Assembly (NCBI RefSeq): GCF_021246445.1
Contig: NZ_JAJQXW010000002.1
Span: 558,001 to 622,000 of the forward strand
Reading direction: 5' to 3'
Source of the DNA: Rhabdothermincola salaria
GTDB lineage: Bacteria; Actinomycetota; Acidimicrobiia; Acidimicrobiales; Acidimicrobilacustridaceae
DNA length: 64,000 nucleotides
The translations under genes and the position numbers were made by a program. The notes below the pieces were generated by a model. The model made no database searches and was not told the origin of the DNA. It worked only from the letters and a program-made list of their open reading frames with translations. Below are positions 53,578-61,957 of the stretch, piece after piece (position 1 is the first letter of the stretch; every line of letters begins with the position of its first letter).

Positions 53578-54498
53578 GTGCCGTTGCATCCGCAGGCTCA
53601 GATGGTGATCGATTTCCTCGGCTCCACGGGGTTCTCGTTCTCGGGCGACCTCTCGCCCGACGAGCTGAGGAACCTCGGGGGTGCGTCCATCCCCAGCCCC
53701 GTCGAGCTGGCCAGCATCGTCGACCGCACCATCCCCGGACCGGGGGGAGAGCTCCCGGTGCGCATCTACCGGCCCAACGACGACCAGTCGCTGCCGGTGG
53801 TGGTGTTCTTCCACGGTGGCGGGTGGGTCATCGGTGGTCTCGACTCCCACGACCACCTGGCGCGGGTGCTGGCCAACAAGGCCGACTGCGTGGTGGTGGC
53901 CGTCGACTACCGGTTGGCTCCCGAGGCCAAGTTCCCGGCGGCGGCCGACGATGCGGTGGCCGCCTTCGAGTGGGTGCTCGACAACGCCGCCGAGCTCGGT
54001 GTCGACACCGACCGGGTGGCCGTCGCCGGCGACAGCGCCGGTGGGAACCTGGCCGCGGTGGTGGCGGTGCACGCCCGTGACACCGACCGGGTGGAGGTCG
54101 TCCAGCAGGTCCTCATCTACCCGGTCACCGACGGCACCTGCGACCGACCGTCGATGACCGACAACGCCGAGGGCTACTTCCTCACCCGTGACGGCATGGA
54201 GTGGTTCCACGGCCACTACGCCAACGACGACGCCGACCGCACCCATCCCCGCTACTCGCCCATCCTGGCCGACCTGAAGGGCGTCGCCCCGGCCGTGGTG
54301 GTGACCGCCGAGTACGACCCGTTGCGCGACCAGGGGCGGGCGTTCGCCGAGGCCCTCACCGAGGCGGGCGTCGAGGCCGAGTACCACGAGTTCGAGGGCA
54401 TGTTCCACGGCTTCTTCTCCATGGATGCCGGCATCGACGCCGCCGGCGACGCCCAGGACAAGGTGGCCGCCGCCCTGCGCGAGGCCTTCTCGGCCTGA
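53578..54498 (+). CDS. Alpha/beta hydrolase, HSL (hormone-sensitive lipase) family
   Basis: 306 residues. [16 protein letters not shown] is the oxyanion-hole HGGG motif, [15 protein letters not shown] the nucleophile-elbow serine (GDSAG), EYDPLRDQG the acid and MFHGFFSMD the histidine. These are esterases or lipases acting on short acyl chains. A G-rich stretch precedes the GTG start. It stands alone after the malic-enzyme terminator. Confidence 0.92.
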   Translation: MPLHPQAQMVIDFLGSTGFSFSGDLSPDELRNLGGASIPSPVELASIVDRTIPGPGGELPVRIYRPNDDQSLPVVVFFHGGGWVIGGLDSHDHLARVLANKADCVVVAVDYRLAPEAKFPAAADDAVAAFEWVLDNAAELGVDTDRVAVAGDSAGGNLAAVVAVHARDTDRVEVVQQVLIYPVTDGTCDRPSMTDNAEGYFLTRDGMEWFHGHYANDDADRTHPRYSPILADLKGVAPAVVVTAEYDPLRDQGRAFAEALTEAGVEAEYHEFEGMFHGFFSMDAGIDAAGDAQDKVAAALREAFSA

Positions 54499-54833
54499 CG
54501 CACGCCGCGAGCCGGCCGTACCTGGGGACGGGCTCAAACGGCCGGCGCGCGGCTCCATCGTTGGCGTGGGAACGCAGAGTCCGGGGAGAGACGGGAGCAA
54601 GCGTTGTCCACGTCGGTCAGTGATCGAGCGGGTTGGCCACGTGGATGCCTCGTCGATGAGGTCCTCGGTGATCTCGACCAGGCTCATCTCCTCGACGAGC
54701 TCAGTGAGGTCGGCCTTGGCTCGCTTCAGTTGCCCTGGTGTGAGGCGGCCGTTCCGTTCGGCGGCTGCGAGCACGGCCCGACCCTCGACGACGACGGGCG
54801 AATCGGGCGCCGGAGGTGGTCGGCGAAAACGAA
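54499..54833. other. Intergenic stretch between esterase gene and tRNA cluster
   Basis: 335 bases with no intact gene. The only feature seen is the PIN-toxin fragment on the minus strand; the tRNA cluster terminator follows directly. Confidence 0.5.
54643..54816 (-). pseudogene. Probable VapC/PIN toxin fragment
   Basis: About 55-58 codons on the minus strand read DSPVVVEGRAVLAAAERNGRL, then TPGQLKRAKADLTELVEEM and EITEDLIDEA. This matches the middle of PIN-domain VapC toxins. The N-terminal metal-binding start and the C-terminal RGYDAVHLA-type segment are both missing, and no antitoxin gene is adjacent. Codons beyond both ends do not continue the family. It is most likely a decayed remnant in the non-genic stretch beside the tRNA cluster. 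Confidence 0.45.
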
Positions 54834-54860
54834 CGAAACCCCTGCGGAGCAGGGGTTTCG
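54834..54860 (-). terminator. Terminator of the tRNA cluster
   Basis: A perfect 12-bp stem (54834-54845 with 54849-54860) and 3-base loop, five bases past tRNA-Phe. On the minus strand it is followed by a T-rich TTCGTTCGTTTTCG, giving a fair intrinsic terminator. Confidence 0.8.
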
Positions 54861-54864
54861 CAGG

Positions 54865-54937
54865 TGGTCGGGACCGGCGTCGATCCGGTGACCTATCGCT
54901 TTTCAGGCGATCGCTCTGCCAACTGAGCTACCCGACC
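54865..54937 (-). tRNA. tRNA-Phe (anticodon GAA)
   Basis: 73 bases. The acceptor stem GGTCGGG pairs with CCCGACC, and the anticodon arm ATCGC-CTGAAAA-GCGAT gives GAA. CCA is not encoded. Last in the Glu-Asp-Phe cluster. Confidence 0.95.
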
Positions 54938-54973
54938 CGGTGTCGCCACACGCCTCGTGAGTTGTGTGGCAAC

Positions 54974-55051
54974 TGGCGGTCCCGACGGGATTTGAACCCG
55001 CGACCTCCGGCTTGACAGGCCGGCGTGCACTCCAAACTGCACCACGGGACC
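54974..55051 (-). tRNA. tRNA-Asp (anticodon GTC)
   Basis: 78 bases including an encoded CCA. The acceptor stem GGTCCCG pairs with CGGGACC, and the anticodon arm CCGGC-CTGTCAA-GCCGG gives GTC. Middle of the cluster. Confidence 0.95.
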
Positions 55052-55086
55052 ACTGTTGCAACCCGACCTCGCGGCCGGGGACTGCG

Positions 55087-55159
55087 TACCCCCAACGGGA
55101 TTCGAACCCGTGTTACCGCCTTGAAAGGGCGGCGTCCTAGGCCACTGGACGATGGGGGC
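55087..55159 (-). tRNA. tRNA-Glu (anticodon TTC)
   Basis: 73 bases. The acceptor stem GCCCCCA pairs with TGGGGGT (G1-U72 wobble), and the anticodon arm CCGCC-CTTTCAA-GGCGG gives TTC. CCA is not encoded. First in the cluster. Confidence 0.95.
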
Positions 55160-55258
55160 TCTCTGCCGTGAGGGCTCGGTCACCATAGCAGCACGCCCCC
55201 CGGCCTTCGCCAGACGAGCCCGTCGCCCGCCCGACCCCGGAGGTCCCCGGCGCGTCGG

Positions 55259-55264
55259 TACGGT
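55259..55264 (+). promoter_or_regulatory. Putative -10 box, metalloprotease gene
   Basis: TACGGT six bases before the ATG at 55271. Confidence 0.5.
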
Positions 55265-55270
55265 GAACCC

Positions 55271-56797
55271 ATGACCGCGACGTACCCGCCCGGGCCACCG
55301 TCCCCGGTGGGTGCCTCGCCCAGCGGGCCTCCTGGTCGAGATCCCGACCGGGGCCCGCGGGTCGTCACCACGCTGGCCGTGGCCGCGGGTGCGCTCCTCC
55401 TCGTGGTCGCCGGCGCCGTGTCGGTGCTGGCCCTGCGCGCCGACGGGGGCCCACCCCCCGAGGTCGTGGCCCGGGGGGTCGACGAGGGCACCGACGCCGG
55501 CGCCGACGGCTGGGATCCCCGCCTCGAGGTCTTCGCCGAGTTCGTCGCCGAGTTCCGGGGCCGGCCCTTCCTCGAGCCCGTTCCCGTGGAGTTCCTCGAT
55601 GACGACGACTTTCGAGCCGCCGTCACCGACGCCAGCGGCGACCTCGACGACGAGGACCGTGCCGCGCTCGACGTGAGCACCGCCCAGCTCCGGGCGCTCG
55701 GCCTCATCACCGCGGAAGAGGACCTCCTCGACCAGTACGACCAGCTCATGGGCGAGGGCACCCTGGCCTTCTACGACACCGAGACCGACGCCGTCACCGT
55801 GCGGGGCACCGAGATCGACGCCGCCACCGGGGTCACCCTCGTCCACGAGCTCACCCACGCCTGGCAGGACCAGCACCTCGGGCTCGACCGCCTCGACGAC
55901 CTCGACGACCAGCCCGCGGCCAACCTGCGCACCCTCGCCGAGGGCGACGCCAGCCGGGTCGAAGACGCCTACGTGGCCACCCTCGACTCGGCCGAGCGCC
56001 GCGACTACGAGGCGCGCATGTCCCAGATGGGGTCGGCGGCGATGGGCGCCCTGGCCGGTGTGCCCGACGTGCTCCAGGCCGGCTTCGCCCTGCCCTACGC
56101 GGTCGGGCCCCCGTTCGTGGCCATCCTCGCCGACGAAGGCGGCAACGGCGCCGTCGACGACGCCCTGGCCGACCCACCCACCACCGACGCCGAGCTGCTC
56201 GACCCCGCCGTCTTCTTCGGTGGCTTCGAGCCGGTCGAGGTCACCAACCCTGCTCCCCTCGACGGCCAGGAGATCCTCGACGAGGGGCCCTTCGGCGCCA
56301 TCTCGTTGCTGATGGCGCTGTCCGAGCGCCTCGACCCCCGCGAGGTGCTCGTCGGGCTCGAGGGGTGGGCCGGCGACGCCTCCACCACGTACCGCCTCGA
56401 CGACCGACCGTGCACCGAGATCGTGGCCACCGGCACCGACGAGGCCGCCACCGCGGAGCTGGCCGAGCTGTTCACCGCCTGGGCCGATGCCGGCCCGCCC
56501 GGAGCGGCCTCCGCCGGGCTCGAAGGCGACCGGGCCTCGCTGCGGTCCTGCGAGCCCGACGGTGGCACCACGCCGTCAGGGGAGCGGGTCATGCTGGGCG
56601 TGCAGTACGCCGCCCTGCGCCTCACGCTCGTCCAGCAGGCCCTCGGCGAGGCCCACCTCGACATCGACGAGGCCACCTGCTTCGCCAGCGAGCTCACCAC
56701 CCAGATCAGCCCCGACGAGCTGACGGGCGGCGGGACGCTCTCCGAGGCCGAAGCCCAACGACGAGGCACCCAAGCGGCCATCACCTGCTTCCGCTGA
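55271..56797 (+). CDS. Membrane-anchored HExxH metalloprotease-like protein
   Basis: 508 residues. A Pro-rich cytoplasmic N-terminus of ~30 residues precedes one membrane helix (VVTTLAVAAGALLLVVAGAVSVLAL), so most of the protein is extracellular. LVHELTHAWQDQHL near residues 195-208 is a zincin motif, and the downstream NLRTLAEGDASRVED may supply the third ligand (Glu). Cysteines near the C-terminus (CTEIVA, LRSCEPD, ATCFASE, TCFR) could form disulfides. The substrate is unknown. A leaderless start is likely. Confidence 0.85.
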   Translation: MTATYPPGPPSPVGASPSGPPGRDPDRGPRVVTTLAVAAGALLLVVAGAVSVLALRADGGPPPEVVARGVDEGTDAGADGWDPRLEVFAEFVAEFRGRPFLEPVPVEFLDDDDFRAAVTDASGDLDDEDRAALDVSTAQLRALGLITAEEDLLDQYDQLMGEGTLAFYDTETDAVTVRGTEIDAATGVTLVHELTHAWQDQHLGLDRLDDLDDQPAANLRTLAEGDASRVEDAYVATLDSAERRDYEARMSQMGSAAMGALAGVPDVLQAGFALPYAVGPPFVAILADEGGNGAVDDALADPPTTDAELLDPAVFFGGFEPVEVTNPAPLDGQEILDEGPFGAISLLMALSERLDPREVLVGLEGWAGDASTTYRLDDRPCTEIVATGTDEAATAELAELFTAWADAGPPGAASAGLEGDRASLRSCEPDGGTTPSGERVMLGVQYAALRLTLVQQALGEAHLDIDEATCFASELTTQISPDELTGGGTLSEAEAQRRGTQAAITCFR

Positions 56798-56833
56798 CCA
56801 GCCGCCCGACCGACGGTCGCCGCCGGGCACGGG

Positions 56834-57313
56834 TCAGAGGGTCTCGCCGAGGGCCTCTACGATGTCCTGCAGCAGGGCGCCGAGGAAGTGGTACACGATC
56901 AGCGCCGGGGTCTCGGGGTCTTCGGGGTCGAGGGCGTCCGGCTCCTCCTCCCCGACGTCGAGGGTGGTGCCGAACACCAGGCGCACGGCGTTGATGGCCG
57001 TCATCCACTGCTCGAGCGCCTCGCGGTCGAGCTGGGTGGCCTGGGCCCCGTCGATCAAGGTGGTGAGGTCGGCGAGGCGCTTGGTGCGCAGGTCGTCGTG
57101 CACCATCTCCTGGTACTGCGCCTCCTGCTCGGCGTCGGAGGCATGGGCCATGGGGAACAGCCGGCGCAGGGCGGGGGTGGCGTCGTCGTGCTCGATCGCC
57201 ACCCGGAGCTGCTCGCACACGTCGGACAGCACGGCCCGTTCGGTGTCGTCGAGACGGATGGTGAAGGTGTCAGAGTCGACGGCACGCACCCGCCGTCGGG
57301 AGAACAGGCCCAC
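56834..57313 (-). CDS. DUF2017 protein
   Basis: 159 residues matching DUF2017 in context and features: FTIRLDDTERAVLSDVCEQLRVAI at the start, PMAHASDAEQEAQYQEMVHDDL in the middle, and a helical C-terminus with AINAVRLVFGTTLDVGEEE. The family regularly sits next to clpS in actinobacteria, and here it follows clpS by one base. It may assist ClpS or the ClpCP protease; no activity is known. An AAGGA ribosome site lies within the clpS end. Confidence 0.85.
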   Translation of the reverse strand: MGLFSRRRVRAVDSDTFTIRLDDTERAVLSDVCEQLRVAIEHDDATPALRRLFPMAHASDAEQEAQYQEMVHDDLRTKRLADLTTLIDGAQATQLDREALEQWMTAINAVRLVFGTTLDVGEEEPDALDPEDPETPALIVYHFLGALLQDIVEALGETL

Positions 57314-57314
57314 G

Positions 57315-57641
57315 TCAGTCCTTCTGCATGGTGGCCCACAGGCCGTGCTCGTGGAGGCGGAAGACGTCGAGCTCGGCCTTCTCCTTGGTGCCGGTGGACA
57401 CCACCGCCCGACCCTTCTCGTGCACGTCGAGCATGAGCGACTCGGCGTGCTCGCGGCTGTAGCCGAAGAGCTTCTGCAGCACGAAGGTGACGTAGCTCAT
57501 CAAGTTGATGGGGTCGTTCCAGACCAGCACCACCCACGGCTGGTCGAGCTCGGCGAGGTCGTCGGGCGTGGCCTCCTCGACCTCGACGGGGCTCTCCACC
57601 GGAGCCGCGCCGGCGAGACGGAGCGACGAGAGGGGTGACAT
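57315..57641 (-). CDS. clpS: N-end rule adaptor ClpS
   Basis: 108 residues. ClpS hands substrates with hydrophobic N-terminal residues to the ClpC/ClpA unfoldase. [27 protein letters not shown] is the core with the NDxxN-type motif, and [18 protein letters not shown] follows with the conserved histidine region. The first ~30 residues are a flexible extension. It is paired with DUF2017 downstream. No clp protease gene is in the window. Confidence 0.93.
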   Translation of the reverse strand: MSPLSSLRLAGAAPVESPVEVEEATPDDLAELDQPWVVLVWNDPINLMSYVTFVLQKLFGYSREHAESLMLDVHEKGRAVVSTGTKEKAELDVFRLHEHGLWATMQKD

Positions 57642-57687
57642 CACCGACGATCTTCCCCCAGCCGCGACGCTCGGGCCAGGCCTGCGC

Positions 57688-58635
57688 TCACCCGGTGGGA
57701 GCGACAAGGCTGTCGGTCGGGGGAGTGACGGTGGTGGGGCGGTGGCCCTCGGGCGGCTCGAGCGGGTGGGCGGTGAGCCCCAGGTGGAAGCGCAGCACGG
57801 CCACCCACACCACGATGCTGCCCACGATGTGCAGGGCCACGACGAGCGGCGGGACGCCCCCGAAGTACTGCACGTAGCCGATCGCCCCCTGCACCACGAT
57901 GGCGCCGACCAGCACCTTGGCCCGACGGTCGACCCCGAGCGGCGCGCCGCTGCGGTGCAGCTCCCACAAGGTCCACAGCGCGAGAGCCAGGAACGCCCAC
58001 ACCAGCAGCGAGTGGATGCGGGCCACCTCCATGAGGTCGAAGGGCAGGCGCTCGACGGTCTCGTCGCCGCCGTGGGGACCGGTGCCGGTGACGATGGTGC
58101 CCGACACCAGCACCACGGCGGCAGCCGCCACCAGCGTCCGCCCGAGCATGCGGACGCGCCGCGGGACGAGCGGGAGGCCCTTGGAACCGTCGTGGCCGGC
58201 CCGCTCGTGCAGCACCACCGCGTTCCACATGAGCACCATCGACAGCAGGAAGTGGCCGATGACGAACGGCGGCGAGAGGTGGAACAGCACCGTGAGGCCA
58301 CCGAGCACGATCTGGGCGAGCACCCCGGCCACCAGGCCCAGCGACCACCAGGTCAGGTCCCGGCGGCGCGGGGTGCGCAGCAGCGAGCCGAGCACGGCGA
58401 GGGCCACCGCCGCCGACACCAGGCCGGTGATGAGCCTGTTCACGAACTCCACGAGGGCGTGGTACTCGAGCGGGGCGACGAACTGCGTCTCCTCGCACTT
58501 GGGCCACGTGGAGCAGCCGAGGCCCGAGCCCGTCAGGCGCACACCCGCGCCGGTGACGATGATGAAGGCCAGAGCCAGCGCCGCCAGCAGGGTGATGCGC
58601 TGGTAGGCCCGGGGGGAGAGACGCGGCAGGCGCAC
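57688..58635 (-). CDS. ctaA: Heme A synthase
   Basis: 315 residues, eight membrane helices. [26 protein letters not shown] has the cysteine pair and basic heme-edge segment of CtaA/COX15; [35 protein letters not shown] and [11 protein letters not shown] carry the four heme histidines. It converts heme O to heme A. The GTG at 58635 follows a TACCAT box by seven bases. ctaB is divergent, 111 bases away. Confidence 0.93.
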   Translation of the reverse strand: MRLPRLSPRAYQRITLLAALALAFIIVTGAGVRLTGSGLGCSTWPKCEETQFVAPLEYHALVEFVNRLITGLVSAAVALAVLGSLLRTPRRRDLTWWSLGLVAGVLAQIVLGGLTVLFHLSPPFVIGHFLLSMVLMWNAVVLHERAGHDGSKGLPLVPRRVRMLGRTLVAAAAVVLVSGTIVTGTGPHGGDETVERLPFDLMEVARIHSLLVWAFLALALWTLWELHRSGAPLGVDRRAKVLVGAIVVQGAIGYVQYFGGVPPLVVALHIVGSIVVWVAVLRFHLGLTAHPLEPPEGHRPTTVTPPTDSLVAPTG

Positions 58636-58642
58636 GCCCGAG

Positions 58643-58648
58643 ATGGTA
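58643..58648 (-). promoter_or_regulatory. Putative -10 box, ctaA
   Basis: TACCAT on the minus strand, seven bases before the ctaA GTG. Confidence 0.5.
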
Positions 58649-58731
58649 CGGGAGGGCCCCTGGGGCTCCCCAATCAGGCCGGGCTCACCTCGCCGCGCCG
58701 CCGCGATTGTCGGCCCGAGAGGGGGGCGACC

Positions 58732-58737
58732 TACCAT
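58732..58737 (+). promoter_or_regulatory. Putative -10 box, ctaB
   Basis: TACCAT nine bases before the ctaB ATG. The identical hexamer serves divergent ctaA. Confidence 0.45.
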
Positions 58738-58746
58738 CGGTGTGCG

Positions 58747-59643
58747 ATGAAGACTGCGGCGCGAGCCTCATTCCGTACGCGTCTGCAGGGCTATGTGGCG
58801 CTCACCAAGCCCCGCATCATCGAACTGCTCCTCATCACCACCGTCCCCACCATGATCGTGGCCGAGGAGGGGCTCCCGTCGGTGTGGCTGATGGCGGCCA
58901 CCGTCATCGGCGGCACCTTCTCCGCCGGCGGGGCCAACGCCATCAACATGTACGTCGACCGCGACATCGACGCGTTGATGAAGCGCACCGCGAAGCGCCC
59001 CCTCGTCACCGGGGTGCTCACCCCCCGGGCCGCCCTCACCTTCGCCGTCGGGCTCGAGGTGGTCGCCTTCGCCTGGCTCTGGCTGTTCGTGAACCTGCTG
59101 AGCGCGGTGCTGGCCGTGGCCGCCTGCCTGTTCTACGTGTTCGTCTACACGCTCTGGCTCAAGCGCCGCTCGACCAGCAACATCGTCATCGGCGGCGCCG
59201 CCGGCGCGGCACCGGTGCTCATCGGGTGGTCCGCCGTCACCGACTCGCTGGCGTGGCCCCCCGTGGTGCTGTTCGCCATCATCTTCTTCTGGACCCCGCC
59301 GCACTTCTGGGCCCTCGCCATCCGCTACAAGGACGACTACTCCGCCGCGGACGTGCCCATGCTGCCGTCGGTCGCCACCTTCCGGGACACCTCGATCCAG
59401 ATCCTGGCCTACACGGTGCTCGTCTGGGCCCTGACGCTCGTCTTCGCGCCCGTCGCCGGCGTGGGGTGGATCTACGTCGTGTCCGCCGTCGTGCTCGGTG
59501 CGGTGTTCACCGCCCTCGCCGTGCAGCTGCTGCGCACCGGCTCGAGCGCGGTCGCCATGCGCCTGTTCACCTTCTCCATCACCTACGTGACCTTGCTGTT
59601 CGGGGCCATGGCCCTCGACGTGCTGGTTCGCAACGGCCTGTGA
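58747..59643 (+). CDS. ctaB: Protoheme IX farnesyltransferase
   Basis: 298 residues, UbiA-superfamily with about nine helices. ANAINMYVDRDIDALMKRTAKRPL is the first Asp-rich motif; IFFWTPPHFWALAIRYKDDYSAADVPMLP the CtaB-specific second region. It converts heme B to heme O for cytochrome oxidase. It is divergent from ctaA and upstream of the oxidase cluster, so heme A should be made together with the oxidase. Confidence 0.95.
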   Translation: MKTAARASFRTRLQGYVALTKPRIIELLLITTVPTMIVAEEGLPSVWLMAATVIGGTFSAGGANAINMYVDRDIDALMKRTAKRPLVTGVLTPRAALTFAVGLEVVAFAWLWLFVNLLSAVLAVAACLFYVFVYTLWLKRRSTSNIVIGGAAGAAPVLIGWSAVTDSLAWPPVVLFAIIFFWTPPHFWALAIRYKDDYSAADVPMLPSVATFRDTSIQILAYTVLVWALTLVFAPVAGVGWIYVVSAVVLGAVFTALAVQLLRTGSSAVAMRLFTFSITYVTLLFGAMALDVLVRNGL

Positions 59644-59692
59644 GCCCCATCGGGTGCTCCCAGGCGTTTTCGATCGCCCTTATCCCCGTGTG

Positions 59693-59698
59693 TAGAGT
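59693..59698 (+). promoter_or_regulatory. Putative -10 box, oxidase cluster
   Basis: TAGAGT about 94 bases before the ATG at 59792, with TTCGAT 18 bases upstream as a weak -35. The message would have a leader; a GAGGT lies 13 bases before the ATG. Confidence 0.3.
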
Positions 59699-59791
59699 CC
59701 ATCGCCGTACCGCGTCCTCGGACGCTCGGTCTGGTGCCGCCGGTCCCCGAACCGGCCCGAGTGCAGTCGCTCGAGCGAGGTCCCCACAGCT

Positions 59792-61351
59792 ATGGCCATA
59801 ACCGACACGAGACCCGAGGTCGCACCCGAGGCGGAAGCGTCGGCGATCACGACATCGCCGAACACGGTGTTCGGCACCGGCGACCACACGACCCTCGGGC
59901 GCATGTGGATCGGTGCCGCCCTCCTGCTCGGCATCGCCGGCTGGGTCCTCACCGCCCTCGTCGGCGTCCACGAGATCGGCGACGCCGACGTGTTCAGCGC
60001 GGATGCCGCCTTCACCATGTTCACCCTCGGCCGCGTCGGCCTGGTGCTGCTGGTCGTCGTGCCCCTCCTGCTCGGCATCGCCACCCTGGTGGTCCCGCTG
60101 CAGGTCGGCGCCAACACCCTCGCCTTCCCCCGAGCCGCAGCCATGGCCTTCTGGACCTGGCTGATCTCGGCCGGCGTCCTCGTCGTGGCCAACACCATCG
60201 ACGGCGGCTTCGGCGGGGGGCGCATCGAAGCCAACGACATGATGCTCGCCTCGCTGCTGGGCCTCGTCTTCGCCTTGATGGTCGCCACCATCTGCCTGCT
60301 CACCACCGCCATCACGCTGCGCACCCCCGGCATGAGCCTCGACCGGGTCCCCGCCACCACCTGGGCCACCCTCGTCGGTGGATCGCTCTGGCTGCTCACC
60401 CTCCCGGTGCTGGCCGCCAACGTGCTGCTCATCTACATCGACCACCGCTACGGCGGGCCCAGCGAGTTCGGCCTCGCCGACAACCAGTGGGCCCAGGTCT
60501 CCTGGCTCGTCGGCCAGCCCCAGATCTACGCCTTCGTCATCCCCGTGCTCGGCATGACCACCGACGTGTTCACCACGCTCGGCGGCGTCCGCCAGGCCAA
60601 CCGGGGCTTCGTGCTCTTCGGCATCGGTGCCTTCGGGGCGCTCAGCTTCGGCGCCTACGCCCAGCCGTTCTTCTACCCGGACGTCGCCGACCAGGCCCTC
60701 TGGGCCGGCATGTCGCTGCTGATCGTGCTGCCCACCCTGTTGCTGGTGGGTGGCTGGGCCGCCACCCTCAAGGGCGCCCGTCCCCCCGCCAAGGCCGCGG
60801 TGGGCGCCGCCGGCGTGGCCGTGCTGTTGCTCCTCCTCGCCGTGGTGGCCGGGGCCCTCTACGTCATCACCCCGCTCGAGCTGCGCCAGTCCGGCGCCTT
60901 CTCCGCCGGCCACTTCGCCCTCGTCGTGGCGGCCGGCCTGGCCGGCGGCATGGCCGGCATCTACTACTGGTCGCCCAAGCTCCGCGGGCGCTTCGCCAAC
61001 GAGGCGCTGGCCAAGCTGTCGGTCCTCGCCGTGCTCGGCGGCGGCGCCCTCGCCGGCCTGCCCTTGCTGGTACTCGGCTTCGCCAACCGCTTCGACGGCC
61101 TGGCCGACGCCTCCGACGCCCTCAACGGCATCGCCGTTGCCGGCGCCGCCCTCATGGCCCTGGCCCTGCTCGCCACCATCGGCGCCCTGCTCACCGCATC
61201 CGGCGACACCCCCGCCGACGATGCCTGGGGCACCGGCCAGACCCTCGAGTGGGCCACCGCCTCACCCCCCGTGCCCGGCAACTTCGGTGAGCTGGCCGTC
61301 GTCCGATCCTCCGAGCCGCTGCTCGACGCGCCCGAGACCCAGGAGGCCTGA
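59792..61351 (+). CDS. Degenerate cytochrome oxidase subunit I homologue lacking most metal ligands
   Basis: 519 residues, about 12 membrane helices. CoxI landmarks are clear: LVVPLQVGANTLAFPR, ITLRTPGMSLDRVP, LPVLAANVLLIYIDHRYGG and a C-terminal GQTLEWATASPPVPGNF. Yet canonical ligands are missing: the helix-2 heme a His site reads TLGRVG (about 78-83); HPEVY reads QPQIY (242-246, Tyr kept, CuB His lost); the HH pair reads AYAQ (288-291); and HFHY reads HFAL (374-377), keeping only the presumed a3 His. It cannot be a normal oxygen-reducing subunit. The reading frame is intact with good codon use, so it is not a decaying pseudogene. The next gene starts three bases on. Confidence 0.85.
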   Translation: MAITDTRPEVAPEAEASAITTSPNTVFGTGDHTTLGRMWIGAALLLGIAGWVLTALVGVHEIGDADVFSADAAFTMFTLGRVGLVLLVVVPLLLGIATLVVPLQVGANTLAFPRAAAMAFWTWLISAGVLVVANTIDGGFGGGRIEANDMMLASLLGLVFALMVATICLLTTAITLRTPGMSLDRVPATTWATLVGGSLWLLTLPVLAANVLLIYIDHRYGGPSEFGLADNQWAQVSWLVGQPQIYAFVIPVLGMTTDVFTTLGGVRQANRGFVLFGIGAFGALSFGAYAQPFFYPDVADQALWAGMSLLIVLPTLLLVGGWAATLKGARPPAKAAVGAAGVAVLLLLLAVVAGALYVITPLELRQSGAFSAGHFALVVAAGLAGGMAGIYYWSPKLRGRFANEALAKLSVLAVLGGGALAGLPLLVLGFANRFDGLADASDALNGIAVAGAALMALALLATIGALLTASGDTPADDAWGTGQTLEWATASPPVPGNFGELAVVRSSEPLLDAPETQEA

Positions 61352-61353
61352 GC

Positions 61354-61950
61354 ATGGAAGCCGCCACCCACGCCCTTCCCCCGGCCCCGCCCCTGCAGCG
61401 GCCCCGGGTGCTGATGGTGGGCACCGCCTTCGCCTCGGCCGCCGCCATCATGGTGCTGCTGGGGATGCTCGGCGTCTACCTCACCCAGCGCGGCGCCGTG
61501 CTGGCCGCCGGCGACACCTGGCTCCCCGACGGCGTCACCATCCCGCTGAGCCAGCCCAACATCATGCTGTCCACCCTGCTCATGGGGTCGGTGGCGGTGC
61601 AGTGGGCGGTCTACGCCATCGCCCGCGACGACCGGATCAACGCCTACATGGCGCTCGGCCTCACCATGCTCTTCGGGTTCATGGTCATCGTGATGACCAC
61701 CTACCTCTACAGCATCATGGAGCTCGAGATCGCCGCCAGCCCCCAGGGCGTGCTGCTCTACGCCATCACCGGCGGCCACCTGGCGTTCCTCATCGGCACC
61801 ATGGTCTTCCTGGCGCTGATGTCCTTCCGGGCCCTGGCCGGCCAGTACACCAGCCGCCAGCACGACGGCGTGTCCGCCGCCGCCCTGGCCTGGCACGCAC
61901 AGGTCGCCATCTTCTTCGTCATCTGGCTCGCCATCTACATCACCAAGTAG
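61354..61950 (+). CDS. Cytochrome oxidase subunit III-like membrane protein
   Basis: 198 residues with five predicted helices, the length and shape of CtaE/CyoC. The terminal helix reads ALAWHAQVAIFFVIWLAIYITK, reminiscent of the YWHFVDxVW helix of subunit III, and GGHLAFLIGTMVFL resembles the GxHxxHV helix with one His lost. Homology is moderate. It begins three bases after the degenerate subunit I and is presumably in complex with it. Confidence 0.75.
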   Translation: MEAATHALPPAPPLQRPRVLMVGTAFASAAAIMVLLGMLGVYLTQRGAVLAAGDTWLPDGVTIPLSQPNIMLSTLLMGSVAVQWAVYAIARDDRINAYMALGLTMLFGFMVIVMTTYLYSIMELEIAASPQGVLLYAITGGHLAFLIGTMVFLALMSFRALAGQYTSRQHDGVSAAALAWHAQVAIFFVIWLAIYITK

Positions 61951-61957
61951 GCCACTG

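Noticed and set aside
54865-55159. tRNA cluster as a phage or island attachment site
   Set aside because: No integrase, no duplicated tRNA 3' end and no boundary repeat seen nearby.
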